Shown here: piece by piece, positions 32,800-45,212 of the stretch
How positions within the stretch are numbered: the first letter of the stretch is position 1
Layout: each line of letters starts with the position of its first letter
NCBI GenBank assembly: GCA_013399115.1
Contig: VXAA01003842.1
Coordinates: 8,716-72,715 of the forward strand
DNA: 64,000 nt
Source of the DNA: Anseranas semipalmata
Taxonomy: Eukaryota > Chordata > Aves > Anseriformes > Anseranatidae
Reading direction: 5' to 3'
The notes under the pieces: generated by a model
The model's input: the letters and a program-made list of their open reading frames with translations, nothing else
What the model was told of the DNA's origin: nothing
Databases searched by the model: none
Program-made: the position numbers and the translations under genes

Positions 32800-35700
32800 G
32801 TAGAATGAATGCTAAGCTCAGCTTATGAGGGGCAAATCACATTTCTGCACACAGAAACTTTCCTCTTCCTCTATGTGCAGGTTAAACGGGAATTTAATAA
32901 CGACATTTAATCAGGCCCCTAGTAACTCCAACACCAGCAGCCCCAGTGGTGCCTTTTCACCTTGGCTTAATTATGGCTATGAGGAACGTGATAACGGATT
33001 TCCTTTTGCTGGCAAGCTGAGAAAACTCATTTTGCTGCTGCCTTTGCCAGGCACCCCCTGAGGCAGATGGGCTGAGCCAAGTGTGGTCTGAGGCTGGTTG
33101 ATCTCCTGGCTTCCTTCCTCAAGGAAGGACAAGGTGACAAGGATGCACAGAGGAGGCTGCAGAGGCGACACTGCAGCATATCCATGGCTGCACCACCCCA
33201 AAACCCGCCTCTGAACCTATCACTTTTTCTGGTTGTTTCTTCACTCCTCCTATTCACACACGAAAAGCTGGCGGCTCCTTTACACCATGACAAAAACTGG
33301 AGCCATCACATATGCCCAGCAGAGAACTCCTGTAGGTAAGAGAAAACTTGGTTGAGCTGGCTGAATTATTATTTTCATTATCAGGACAGGAACTTACTCC
33401 TCGAGCCTGGACAGAGCATTTTGGGGGACAGAGAAGCAGCAAAAAACATGGGCATCACATCCCCTGCCTTGCTGAAGTTGCACAGACTGGTCCGCACGTG
33501 GGTAGAGGCTTGCTCTGGTCTGCTTTTCGTATGTTTCAGAGGTGGACAGCTATCAGCTAGGAATCCAAACCCACAGCCTAGAATTAATCTTAGAAGATCA
33601 CTTTTAACTCACAACAGTTAGAATAATAAAAATAAGAAGCCTGCACTGTGCTCTGGCAAAGCCATTCCTTTAAAAGTTTAATTCTTTTCTTTCCCCATGA
33701 AAAATGATGGTTCCCCCTGCCTTTTCTCTACCTTTAATCCCAGCAATGCTGCATTTATTCTAGTTCACCATGTACTTTCCTTCTCCTCTCCCTCCCTCTT
33801 GCACCAGAGCACTAATGAATGGGAACATTTTTCTTACTTTCAGAGGCACTGCAAAAGGTTTCAAAGTAAATTCTCTGGAAGCCCAACAAGAGCCCGCACT
33901 TCCCCCTGTAGCGCGTTCATGGCGAGGAACCCAGCGAGGAGAAATCACCGTGACCCCATCCTCATCAGGAAAAATAAATACATTTTCTTCCATCTGAGCT
34001 GCAGTTCTGCATGGAACAGTTTAAGCCTTTCCTGCCACCTCCAGACATTGAGGTTTGTAATTGAAATCCTGAAGAACAGAATTGGCCAGCAGGCAAACAA
34101 GAAACTGTCACCCCTTTGCACCTGCTTTGATTTTGGATGATGTAACCATCCAACTGATCTTTGCTTTTCATTAATATTTAATAGTTTTCCCTCCCCCTGA
34201 GCAGGGCAAGGTGTTATGAGTGTTACTCTTTGGAACCAGGAAGGAAAGCTTCAATCCACCGGGCCCTTCTGCTGAGCTACTGCCAGCCAAGCCTGGAGAC
34301 GTCACTTGGGGGGAGGGGAGGGGACACCGAGGAAGCCACCTGGCCCCTGGGGACGCTTCAGGTGCTCAGTCTTTCTGCCAGAAAGCAGCTGGGTACTGCC
34401 AGCTCTTGCAGAAGGCTTTCCAGTGCGATGCCTGCCTACAAGAAATCAGGGGGAGCTGAGCAACCTTGTGTAGCTTTAGAGCTGATCCTGCTTCGACTGG
34501 CACCAGAGGATCTCCAGAAGTCCCTTCCAAGATGAATTACTCTGCGACTATCACAACTGTTTTGGCATAGGAATCTCAATATTCATAAGATGATAAAGCC
34601 CAGAGGCAGGCTCTGATTTGCAAACAGCTAATGGCACAGCACAGCCGCGCCCAGCTTCCACAAGCACAAAGAGACTGGGAAGCAAACCACCAGGTTCAGG
34701 TGCACGTTTCAGTCAAGGAATGAGGATCCCTATTGATCCCATCTGTATTTGTGGGTCAAACAGCAGCAAAATGCTCCCGACCCAAGGGATTCAGTGTGTT
34801 GCGGAAAATGAATCTCAAATCAGGAAAGTGGGGAGAGGGCGGCTGGGAGGAACCAGCCAGGTGGGTTCCAAAAACCTGGAGGCATCGGGCTCCAAGCCTC
34901 CAGCACCCAAACTTTGCTTGGGGTTCCTCCAAACACACCCTGTGCCTGAAAGGAACCAAAACTCCCTTCAAAGGACACCCACGTCTAAACACGAGAGGCT
35001 GGCAGGTACTGGCAGAGCTGCAGTAAATTCCTGCAGACCTCCTGGCTTATTTACGAGGCATCTTAGGCACTATAAACAGCTTTTTTTTTTTGTGAACCTT
35101 ACCAGGAAAGGAGGAGGGGAGCAGGACAAAAACAAGGAAACTTGGCTTGAGAAGACACCCAAACACGTCAAGATGAAGAAACCGTGCAACGCCTCGGGCG
35201 GGCATCAGGCCCATCCTCCGCTCCCCCTTCCCTCCTCGAACAGCGCTGGGCTCCCTCGTGTGTTACGGCTGGAAGGGGGAAGGAGAAAAAAACAAAGCAG
35301 CAATAATGTTCATTGCTATTTACCTTGGCCTCATGCTGGTGCTACAAAAGGCTACTCATCTGCCTGCTCTAGGTGACCCTGACATAAACCTTGAAGGAAC
35401 ATCAGCAAGCAATAGCCCAATTAAAAGGAGCTGGAAGCTATTCAGCACATATTTTCCCCTTTCCAAGACAGCAAGGCTTTGGCTAACCAAAGACATTTGG
35501 GAGAAGTCTTTTGCTTTTCCTGGGCACAGATTTGTATTTTTATTTCTTTCCTCCTTTTTATTGGTGGAGAAAAATGGGATGCCCAAACAATTTCTGCAGC
35601 ACAATTTCTCTTCTTTATTTTGGCTTTCTCTGTCCTTTATTTTCATGTTTTAACCATCTTGGGATTGAGCTTTTGAAAGAGTGAAACCATCCCCAGAAAT

Positions 35701-36400
35701 ATGTGTAACAAAAATGGGAAAAAAAGAAAAAAAAATCCTCAGTTATGAGCAACCCTGCAAAGCTCAGCTGACATCAAAAAAAGCTTTCAGATCCATCCTC
35801 TGGGCTCATCTGCTGCCATCACTTGGTATTGCATACACTTGACACCAAGCCCCTTCCGATGTCTGTTAGAGGACCCCTCCTGGATGCCACCCTAACCCGA
35901 AGTGTTTCCATTTGCATGCATTCCCACCCATGTGCCATTTTACCTATGGAGCTAGAAGTGACTCTTGTCAACTGCCAAGAAAATCCTGCATATCTACAGA
36001 CATCCCAGAAATGCTTTAGGCCCTTTACTGGATTAACTTTACAACAGCCCTTTCCGTGTATTCCAACCTATTAGATGCATTTGCTGCATAGAAATGAGTC
36101 TGATGTCTCTCCATAATATGCCTTTGTTAAATCTACACCAGCCCTTTCGTTAATTGTCTCCGAGTTAAGGAGCAGACAACTTTTTCCATGAACAATATCA
36201 GTGTGGGAAGCTCTCCAGTCTGCCACAACACATCACAGGAAACTCTGGGAGAAAGCAACCAAGATGTACTGGATAGAGAGAGCTCGTCTTGGCCCTTCCA
36301 GCTTCCTTTTCCAGCTCTAAAGCTCTTCTTTTTTACTGTCTACGACTCTGAAAGTTTTGATGCCATCTTAGGAAAAAAGTCTGTGTACACACATTTGAAA
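32800..36400. other. Unique non-coding block
   Basis: Open frame 34618-35376 (+, 252 codons) is long by chance: no domain, reads through T10 as a phenylalanine run and shows no splice context. A three-run G-tract motif lies at 34308-34323. No retroelement recognised. Confidence 0.4.
34308..34323 (+). other. G-rich tract with G-quadruplex potential
   Basis: G6, G4 and G4 separated by single A. G6 can in principle be split to give four G-runs. Confidence 0.4.
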
Positions 36401-36489
36401 AATAATATATGAAAAGACTATCATCTTGCTGCACTGTATATTCTACAACGATGAGCACTTTAACAAACGTAAATAAAAACAGCTTTTCC

Positions 36490-36760
36490 TCTTCTGACTT
36501 GTCCCATGAAGATTTAGCTGGGCCTTCGCATAATCCATGGGATTTCTGAAGCTTTTAGTTTTAACTAAGTAATTTGTACGGCTGCCTGAGATGCTTCCAA
36601 ATGTGCGGTAACTTGATTTTGGTATGCTCCCAACCACCTAATTAAAACCATGGAATGGAATCATTCGGCTTAGGTGATTTTTAATTCTTCTTTCTTCCTC
36701 CTTTTATTTCTTAATCAAAAGAAATCTTCTGAGTCACATATCTAGGGGATTATTCTAAAC
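36490..36760. promoter_or_regulatory. Candidate regulatory element with inverted bicoid-type sites
   Basis: TAATCC at 36531-36536 faces GGGATT at 36539-36544, an inverted OTX/PITX-like pair two bases apart. ACCTAATTAAAA and TTAATCAAAAG cores follow. Unique sequence without a reading frame. Confidence 0.3.
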
Positions 36761-36989
36761 AGCACTTTGGAAAGGGCACACACTGGAAATCCTATATAGC
36801 AGCAGAGGAGAGTTGTCACGCATGTGTGTAGAGCTCATTTAGACGGGATGCCAAAGGTTATGGTACACACAGGAAAAAATCAAATTGCTTGTGATCCTCC
36901 TCTTACTGCAGCATCCCTTTCGGAATGATGTAATGAGGAAAAGAAGATTTCCCCTTCCAAAGCCTTAATAAGGATTTTGGAACAACTGA

Positions 36990-37500
36990 TGAAGGAGCAG
37001 CCCTAGGGGAGCCCAGTATGGACGTGAAACATTGAGGAGCACTGGGAAATGGTGCACAGGTCCAGCAAAGCCTTACGCATTGTGGGAGCAGGGATGAGCT
37101 CTCCTCCTCGAGAGGAGATCGACAGCCTGCTACAGACTACCCTTCACGGGGGTAAACCCGAGCAGCAAGACATAAAAGCTTTCCCCCGACAGACGCAGTC
37201 TATTTGGAAACAGCAACTGCGAACAAGAAATGGCTTCTCTCCTTGCTGTGTCGATATAGCCAGCAATCAAGATCTGGGCCTTTTATTGTAATTGTTCAGC
37301 ACAATAACACACAGATTGAAGTTTGGTTTTCGCGGTATCTGGCTAGGCATGTCGACCTGATGTGGATCAAAGGCTACATGGTAGAATTAAGCAAATATAA
37401 TCAGAGTAATATGATTCATTCTTGTCCTGCTGAGCAGATGTTTGAACAGATGTCAGGTAAAAAAAAATATATGTGCCGGGGAGTTAGCGCATTATTTTAA
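36990..37500. promoter_or_regulatory. Candidate conserved element with opposed SOX-like sites
   Basis: ATTGTTC (37291-37297) and ACAATAAC (37301-37308) are opposed SOX-type cores three bases apart, flanked by TTTTATTGTAATTG. The frame at 37204-37500 (+, 98 codons) covers the same bases but has no domain or splice context. Either a regulatory element or, less likely, a decayed coding remnant. Confidence 0.3.
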
Positions 37501-37779
37501 ATTAGTGCATTTAAGAGAAGGGAGTATCTTTGTTAATCCTGTTTAAGGTGAAAGCAAGTATTTATGACTTTGGTTGCTGGAAAGTTATACTCCCTGTGCC
37601 TTTTAGTGGCCAGCAGTCACTAGGTTCCCTATCAGAAACATGAGAGTGCCGGTGGGCTAGGATGGTTGCCCATCAGTTTGCTCTGCTAAATTCTTCATCA
37701 CCTTGGGAAACAACATTTAACATGCTAAATAAAGGAGGGTTGAAAAGTTTGAGTCACTCTTGGCCTACCATCTGAGGAA

Positions 37780-38040
37780 AATGTTCAGTTTGGATTGTTA
37801 TACAGTTGCCATCATTACATTCTTGAGAGCTTCCCAGGGCCCTTATTTGCTATTTGATAAATATACCTGCAAAAACCTAGCTTTTTTCCAGCATTTCTAA
37901 GTCAGCAGTAAAACCCAGAGAGTCCTATTATACACCTAATTAGTCACATAATTACAGTAACTGGGCACAAATTTGGTAATTATTGAGGCAATGCTAACCT
38001 ACATACTCATATAGCTGTATATTTGCAGACACGGTAACCA
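37780..38040. promoter_or_regulatory. Candidate element with TAATTA cluster
   Basis: Three TAATTA cores at 37938-37943, 37949-37954 and 37978-37983 lie within 46 bases. The sequence around them is unique and AT-rich. Clusters of this core are typical of homeodomain-bound enhancers, though AT-richness alone raises the chance. Confidence 0.35.
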
Positions 38041-38410
38041 CACAGACATCCCATCACCAAACTGAAGTCCATAGGCGCTGCTGGAGCAGGCCTCCAGCAC
38101 GCACACTTTGCATGGCCAAGAACATTTCTGCAGTGTTTAAAAGCTGAGCCTCCTTTGTTAGTCCAACCTCCACCACCCCTGAAACTTGTAGCCGATAAAG
38201 AGTTCCTTGGAAGAGTGCCTGGAGATGACTAACCCATCTCACATCCTAGATATTCAGAAGAAAACTGCCAGGCCCACAAGAGCAGCAGTGCAGGACAGGT
38301 TGGAAATGAATACCTTACATATTCAATGAGATTTTTCTTTGATTATATACCTGATTTTAACCAGCTGATGGGAAAAACTCAGGTCACGGTTGGCCTTCGC
38401 TTACCAGCTC

Positions 38411-38448
38411 TACTGGCTGACGTACTGGAGAGCTGACGTACTCCAGTA
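38411..38448. repeat. Imperfect tandem/inverted repeat with two CRE-like cores
   Basis: TGACGTAC occurs at 38418-38425 and 38434-38441, 16 bases apart. TACTGGAG (38423-38430) and CTCCAGTA (38441-38448) form a perfect 8-base stem with a 10-base loop. Confidence 0.7.
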
Positions 38449-41400
38449 ACTGCTCTTTAAAAAGGAGAGCACAAACCAAAACTAATAAATGGAAAGGCTT
38501 GGGGTGACTTTGCTCCTCTGCTCAGCACTTTTCTATCAGAGAGGAACATCAAGCCCTTCATCTTTGAGGGTCATTAATTTCTTGAGGGATCCTGGATGGC
38601 TTCCCTACAAATCTCTGTGGAGCTGTTTCTTTTTGTAACTATCTCATGTCACTGGGAAAAGTTCCTCCAGCCAGCACATTCACTCAGCCACCAATGCTGC
38701 CTGACATTTACCCTGTGATGTGGCTTTGTTAACTGCATCTGGCTATGCAGAGGCATCCACATAAGGTCATTCTTTGGGAGAACAAGCAATTCCACAGCCA
38801 TATTATATTAAGGCATCAGTGCTTGGTAAACCGTGCTCCAGCAGCAACCCTTAACCTTACAATTAATTTGAATATTTCCTCCTGTTTTATTCCCTCTCCC
38901 TGTTTTCTTTGCCATCAGAATATGTTACAGCTCTGTCCATTGCACACAGAAGTTCTCATGTTTTGGAAACCTTTCAACTGGTAAACATATGTGCCTGAAA
39001 CACACGCCCGCATCGCTGCTATACGAGCATGGATCTGGCTTGAGGCACAGGCTTGGGAGTTCAACGAGGGGAAGTGCCTGTGGCTGGAGGCAGCAGCCTG
39101 GTGGCTGCAGCTCTGCCCAGTTCAGATTTGCTCTGCTACTAAAGCCCTGTGATGCTCACCCCGTCGCTTCACCTCCACACGTGCCCGATTCCATCCCATT
39201 CATTTATTTCACCCATGCCAGAGTCTGGTCCCAGGTCAGCAGACAGGCTGGGTATCGGAACCAGAGCTGAAGGATCCTACCTGGGCTCTTTCCCAGTTGA
39301 ATATTTGTAAAAAGGCTTTGCTGAAGAAGCCTTTCAAAGAGCAGCGAGAGGAACGAATACCCCCACTTTGCTACACTGCAGAGCAAGCTGAAACAGTCCC
39401 TTCGGATGGCAGAGGGGATGCTGCTCTGCTTGCGATCGGCTTCTGTCCTGCTTTTACCCAGGAGTTACATCGTAACACTGCTGGTGGATGGGGACCACAG
39501 GGATTATTTTAATTTTCAAAAACAAAAGAGACAGAAGAGAAATGCTCCAGGCAAAATTCTTGCACACGAAGTGCTCTAGCCCTAAAGGTGTGATGAAAGC
39601 ATAATCCTGCACATAACCCTTAGTTCTGCTGCCTAAAATAATACTCCAGGATGCTGGCAGGGGAATACTATGCTTCCTGTGAGTGTTTCAGTTCACATTC
39701 TCCCAAAAATAACACAGCGACTGTTAACACCTGCACTTTTCAACGTTTCCTTGCTAACAACAAGGAGATTAATGGGTTCCATTCAAAAAGACCTTTTTGA
39801 CCTCATTTATGATGTTGAGAAACTCAGGAAATTGCTCGCTAATCCAAACCTTGATAATCCCAGTATTCTTAAAAAAAAAAAATCACTGCTCAAAGCATAT
39901 GTCAGGAGAGCTGTTTTGTTGAGGTAGGAGGGGATCCACAGGGCATCTCAGCGGGTGGATCCCTGCAGTGTACACAAAGCTGAAGAACAGCCTGGGGACG
40001 CAGGAGCAGGGATTACCCAACCTGCCCAGTGCCGCAGACCACGTGCACTGCTTCATCTGACCAAGATTTAGCACCTATTTTGGAAAGCTGAGGAAGATGG
40101 GCACCCAGAGGAAGTTCCAGCAGCTCCCCAGGGGCTCCAGTGCTCTTGGGCAGGATGAGGCCGAGCTGATCATGCAGATGGATCCCAGGGTGACCCAGAG
40201 ACGTCCGAGCCAGCAGCTCCTGACGGCTTCCTGCTGCTGAGAGCCGGGGAGCTGGCACGGGGACCGGGAGCTGCAGGTTGGCCACTGCTGGACTGGTTCA
40301 GCCTGGCAGATGGCATCACTTTTCACAGGACCTCAGCCTGTGATTTTCAGAGGAAGTTCTCCCAGTTTTTCATACACAGTTTCAGCCTTCTGCTTTTAAT
40401 CTTGCAGAGGACAGGCAGGTTTTTCTTTTTCTTTTTTCCTTTTCTTATTGCAAAGAGAAAATGGACCAAACCACAAGAGGCTGCCAAAGAGGTCCGCTCT
40501 GGAGCAAACAGCCTAGCTCAGACTCTGCAAAGCACAAATACACCGATGTCTCTACCTGCTTCCGCCTAAAGAAGCATTCACCCAGTTGCTCAAGTGACAT
40601 CTCAATGTTCAATTTAAGTGCATACACAAGCCAGGAGAGGGACAGGGATCAGGACCTGCCCAAAGCCTCTGCCACAGGAGAGAAAACAAGAACAAAACCA
40701 TCCTCTGGGTTCAGAACAGCACAGCCAGGTACGCCAGGCTGCTTTGGGGTGGCAGTGCTTCTCCTAGAGGACATGATGAGGATGCTCCTATAGAAAGATC
40801 CAGCCTCAAAGAAGTTTGTACAACACAGAGCCAATTCTATCATCTTTTTTGTTTTCCTACAACCCTATGGGTCTCCAGTGAAGCAACGTCAGACACTAAT
40901 TAATCTAGAGGAGCTACAGCTAATTTACCTGGGCCTCTCCTGGGGAGGGAGATGGGGATTTCTCAGTGGCTGGATTGGGACTTAGGGTGTTCAGCTGTAA
41001 CATCCTCCTTTTCCCCAGCAATGAGCAAGTTAATTGCGCACCTCTGTAAGATGGAGAGAACTGATTTCCTCTGAAAAGCTCTGGTGGGGAGCAATGCTGA
41101 AACAGGGGCAAGGCAAACAGCACCAGGCAGATAGAAGGCTCCAGTGTTCTTCTTTGAGCAAAGCTCAAAACTCAACTCAAAAGCTCAAACTAGATCCCTT
41201 TGCTGTCAGGGAGAAAGAGCACATCCAGAGGGTGAGCCCAGGCCAAAGAGGTCCTGAAACTTCTGGTGACCAAAGCCAGGCAACACATTCCCGGTGCTGG
41301 TGCTCCCTTCCTGCTCGCTCTGATCCTCTTCCTTGGTTCCCATCACCTCTCTTTTGTTTATTTACCATCCTTAAATGACCATTTCAGGTCTCTGTCTCAC

Positions 41401-42380
41401 CTCCAAGACTTTCTCTGTTCGGTCCAATTAGCAGTCTTAATGAGCTCAAACATTATCAGCTTTTGTTGGTTTAAAGAAGCTTTCTGTCCTCCTGTAATGT
41501 TTAGATTTATCAGCCTTAAAAATCCACTGGAACCAAAGTGAATCACCCATGACAACCTGTCTGCTGCTTTCCCAGCCTGACAGATGCTCTTGGCTCAGCA
41601 GCACTCGCGTCATCCCAGTTCAGTAACCATTGAGCACGGGACACCACTGGGCACATCCTGCAGGGCACCATCTCACATGCTCTACCTGCACCAGGGCTGG
41701 TGCAACTGAAGACGTTATCTCTTTCCATGCAAAAAAAGAAAAAAAAAAAAGGACTGTTTCACTTTGCACCAAAACAGATGCAGAGCTCTTGCACAGTCAC
41801 GCATCCAGACTCAGCTGTAAGCATCTGGGGGCTTTCTGGTGTCCAGACGTGACAAAGTCACAGAGGAAGCAAGGAGAACGCAACATGCTTAGCTGCAACC
41901 CAAAGTGCTGCCACAGCTCCTTTTCCAGAGTTAATTTGTGCACTGCCCTGCAGAGACCAGAGGCAGTAGCAGGTTTTTCCCAGTGATCATAGGGTGCAAT
42001 ATTATCAGGTGTGTGAGTAGGAAATAACAAAGTACCACTATTGTAGGAATTTTTACAAATTGTACTAATTGAGTTGTTGTGTAGGTACCAAACAGTTGGG
42101 GGAGGGAAAACGATGTGGTCATTTTAATCCGTTTGCTCCATAGGAAGTTTTTAGGCAGTTTCAAACAATTGGGGCTGAGAAAGTACAGCTGATGTGTGTG
42201 TACACAGTGATTTGCAACCGAAGCGTGGAAAGGTCAAGCCATTGAGGGCTGAGCGCCGGAGCCCATTGTTCAGGAGGCCGGGCTCCCCATGGACCTGCAG
42301 GAAGCACAGGGCAAAGCTAAGGCTCCCCTTGCCAAAGTTTCTACAAATATTTTCCCAAGCCAAAGTTTGTATGCTGCTTG

Positions 42381-42403
42381 CAAAAATAAATAAATAAATA
42401 AAA
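42381..42403. repeat. (AAAT)n microsatellite
   Basis: Five AAAT units. Confidence 0.9.
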
Positions 42404-44860
42404 CGGGGGCGTTGTAAACATGTCCATTGGCACAGGGAAAAAATACCTCCAGACAATGAAGTGTTTTCCAAATGATGACATACACATAATATAGGAGTCT
42501 TGGCAGGGACATTTTGAGTGTTCTTGTCATTAGGGAGAGATGCTAACTGCTGTGCAAAGGTGGCCTCCATGGGCATAAACATCTCCCAGATCTAATGAGT
42601 AATTTCAGCTGGGAAACTCCCCACAACTTCAGCACAGTGAGAGGCATTTTAACTCACTTTGTTGTACTGTCTCCCCCTGCATACCGCTTTCTTGGTTGGT
42701 CAAACTAAAATTCAGAGAAATCTGGTCAAAAGAGCATAGTGACTTTGCCATCTCCATCTGATATATGTTAGCTCTCAAGACAGCACTGAAGAACAAGCCC
42801 TCTAAAGCCTGTCCCCAAGTCACTGCTTCTGAAGTCTTTTCTCTGTGCTACTCAGTCATTCCATTTTCTCCAGTGATTTTATCTTCACATAGGGAGAGGA
42901 AGCAGACTACCAAAACACTTATTTATCAACAGGCATCTGAAAAGCTGTGACCTGCTTTGGACTCCAGCTGCCATAGGTGAGTGTTGGATCTGCTGATTTG
43001 CTAGCATTCTTATCTGACCGTGAAAGAAAAGGACTCAATTCTCTAAAAATATAAGTTATGCAGCCCTGTCACTGCAAACAGTGAAGACAGGCAGAAAGCT
43101 TGAAATAGTCACTCACAGGCTGAGATCTCTTGATGTTCTTTAGGTTCCCTCAATGGTTCTTCAGGTTCCATCACAAAACCTGTGTCTATAGCTTCTCGGT
43201 TGTGCTGTCACCAGGTCCCTTCGATTCCAGTGGTTAGTAGTTGCAATAGTGCGACTTCCTCCAGCTAGAGTATAAACTAGGAGATATGAAAAATATATTT
43301 AAAAAATCTGGGAAATATTACAGGAAGTGTGTTAACTCAGTGGAAAAAAAAAGCAAAGTTAGCATTTTCATCCTAGAAGGATGTCAAATCAAGAAATGTT
43401 ATGAACAGGCTCCCTGGTTCTGCGAGAGTGGAAGGAGAGGAAAGTGCTATAAGAAAATAAAGGGTAACATCACAAAACCTACACATGAGGTTTCCTTCAG
43501 TGCTGTTGCCTGGATGCACTTACTGACTTCTATCCTGACAGTGTTTTCCCACAGCCCAGCACGTGTTTTTGTTCAGTCTCTAGAGCTGGCTACAAAGTCA
43601 CTAGCAAAGCATAACATGATCTCAGACCCAGCGCAAGCCCGTGTTTCAGCATAGCATCGAAGCATTTGTGCTTCACTGAGCAGCAGTAAAGATCTCTTTC
43701 AAAAATCGAAAAAAGATGGGGAGAAAGCAGTTTCAAAAGCTGGAAATATTCTGCCCTTCAAGGGCAAAGAAAATAGGAAAAACAAGAAACAGAGGGCTGA
43801 CCAATGCATTACTCCAATTTTATGTAGGTTTTATATAGGTGGAATAATCCAGTGATGATTTGGGAGTCTCAGGTTTCCTCCCTATGTAAGAACAAGAGAA
43901 TGAAATTGAAGGAAGTCTTTGTACTGTGATGGTCCTATCCATACCTGTGCTTACGCCCAGTGATGTTCACTGTGGGGCCTGAAGACTCTTGGATGTACAG
44001 GAGCCATTTCTAAAGGGTCCAAGAAGAGTAAACAATCTTAAATGTATAAAGGCTGTACTGTCTCCAACGGTGAGAAAAGCAGGACCTGAAAATCCTCCCT
44101 TCCAAAGCTGAATCCTGATAAATCACTAGGAAATGCCACTGAAATGAATGATGAGTTACCCCAGTGTAAAAGCAGGATTAGGCTCAGGTAGCTTGAACGC
44201 AACAAGCCTTTCTGAGAGGGGGGAAAAAGCTGAATGCTGATGGGTCTCAAATGCAAGAAAGCCAGACTGCAGCGGTGGCTCCACCCTACCGTGAGTAATT
44301 AAATGTTTTTCAGTTATTCTAAGAAATGAGATAATTGATTCAGAGATCACGTTCCGCTCGCAGGACAAAGCAACTTTTCCCCTGTCCTTCCAGCCTCCGC
44401 TGTGGGGTTCCTACATTCTGCGTTGCCTGGATGCCAAGGCAAACACAGATATTCCAAAGAACAAGAGGGATTTCAAAAACCTGCCCTGCTTTCAGGCAGA
44501 ATAACCATAAAGCTGTTTCTAGACATGCACAGATCATTTTGTGCTAATCAGAGAGCAAACTCCTCTACAAAATATTATTCATGGGACTGAACATCAGCCA
44601 ACTGCAAAAACATTTTCTTAGCTTGTGGATAAACAGTCACACAGTATCTGCTTAAGATAGAAAGGCCTCCACCTCCCAACATTCATGTAATTTCACACTT
44701 TACCAAATAAAACACCCAGAGGTTCCTGAGCCGCATGCAGGAAAATCGTAGCAAATTGAAACATGCGGCAATTCAGCTTTGGCTAAACTGCTCTGGTCTT
44801 TGTTTCAATTTCTTTGCCTGATTTGATCTGAGCTACTGAATTAGGAACAGTGAATCTGGG

Positions 44861-44910
44861 ATTTTTTGTTTTATTTTATTTTTTTATTATTATTTATTTT
44901 TTATTATACA
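44861..44910. repeat. T-rich TTTA/TTA simple repeat
   Basis: TTTTA and TTA units over about 50 bases. Confidence 0.85.
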
Positions 44911-45189
44911 GTTGTAGGGGAGAGTGTTATTTAGCAACCACAGGGCAGGGAAAGAGGCCTACCAAGGTCAAGGAGGAAAAGCCAAGTAGGGACTAAGCAG
45001 AGAGACACAGATTATGCCCAACAGATTTATCCTTCCTGCCTGCATCCATCTGCTGTCTCATCTTGCATATGGATTTGAGACATGAGGGCCAGGGAACCCA
45101 GAACAGACCACAAACAGTCTTTGAAGAAGCATGGATGTACATGCTCAGCATCAGAAGTAATTAGAAAGATTTCTAGCACTGCACAGCTG

Positions 45190-45212
45190 TTTTTTTTTTT
45201 TTTTTTTAAAAA
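45190..45212. repeat. T18 then A5 homopolymer junction
   Basis: A run of T (45190-45207) followed by A (45208-45212). Confidence 0.9.

Noticed and set aside
34618..35376. 252-codon open frame on +
   Set aside because: Reads through a T-run as phenylalanines, has no domain and no splice context.
42893..42976. Splice-bounded 84-base interval
   Set aside because: Two of three frames contain stops and the acceptor tract is weak, consistent with chance.
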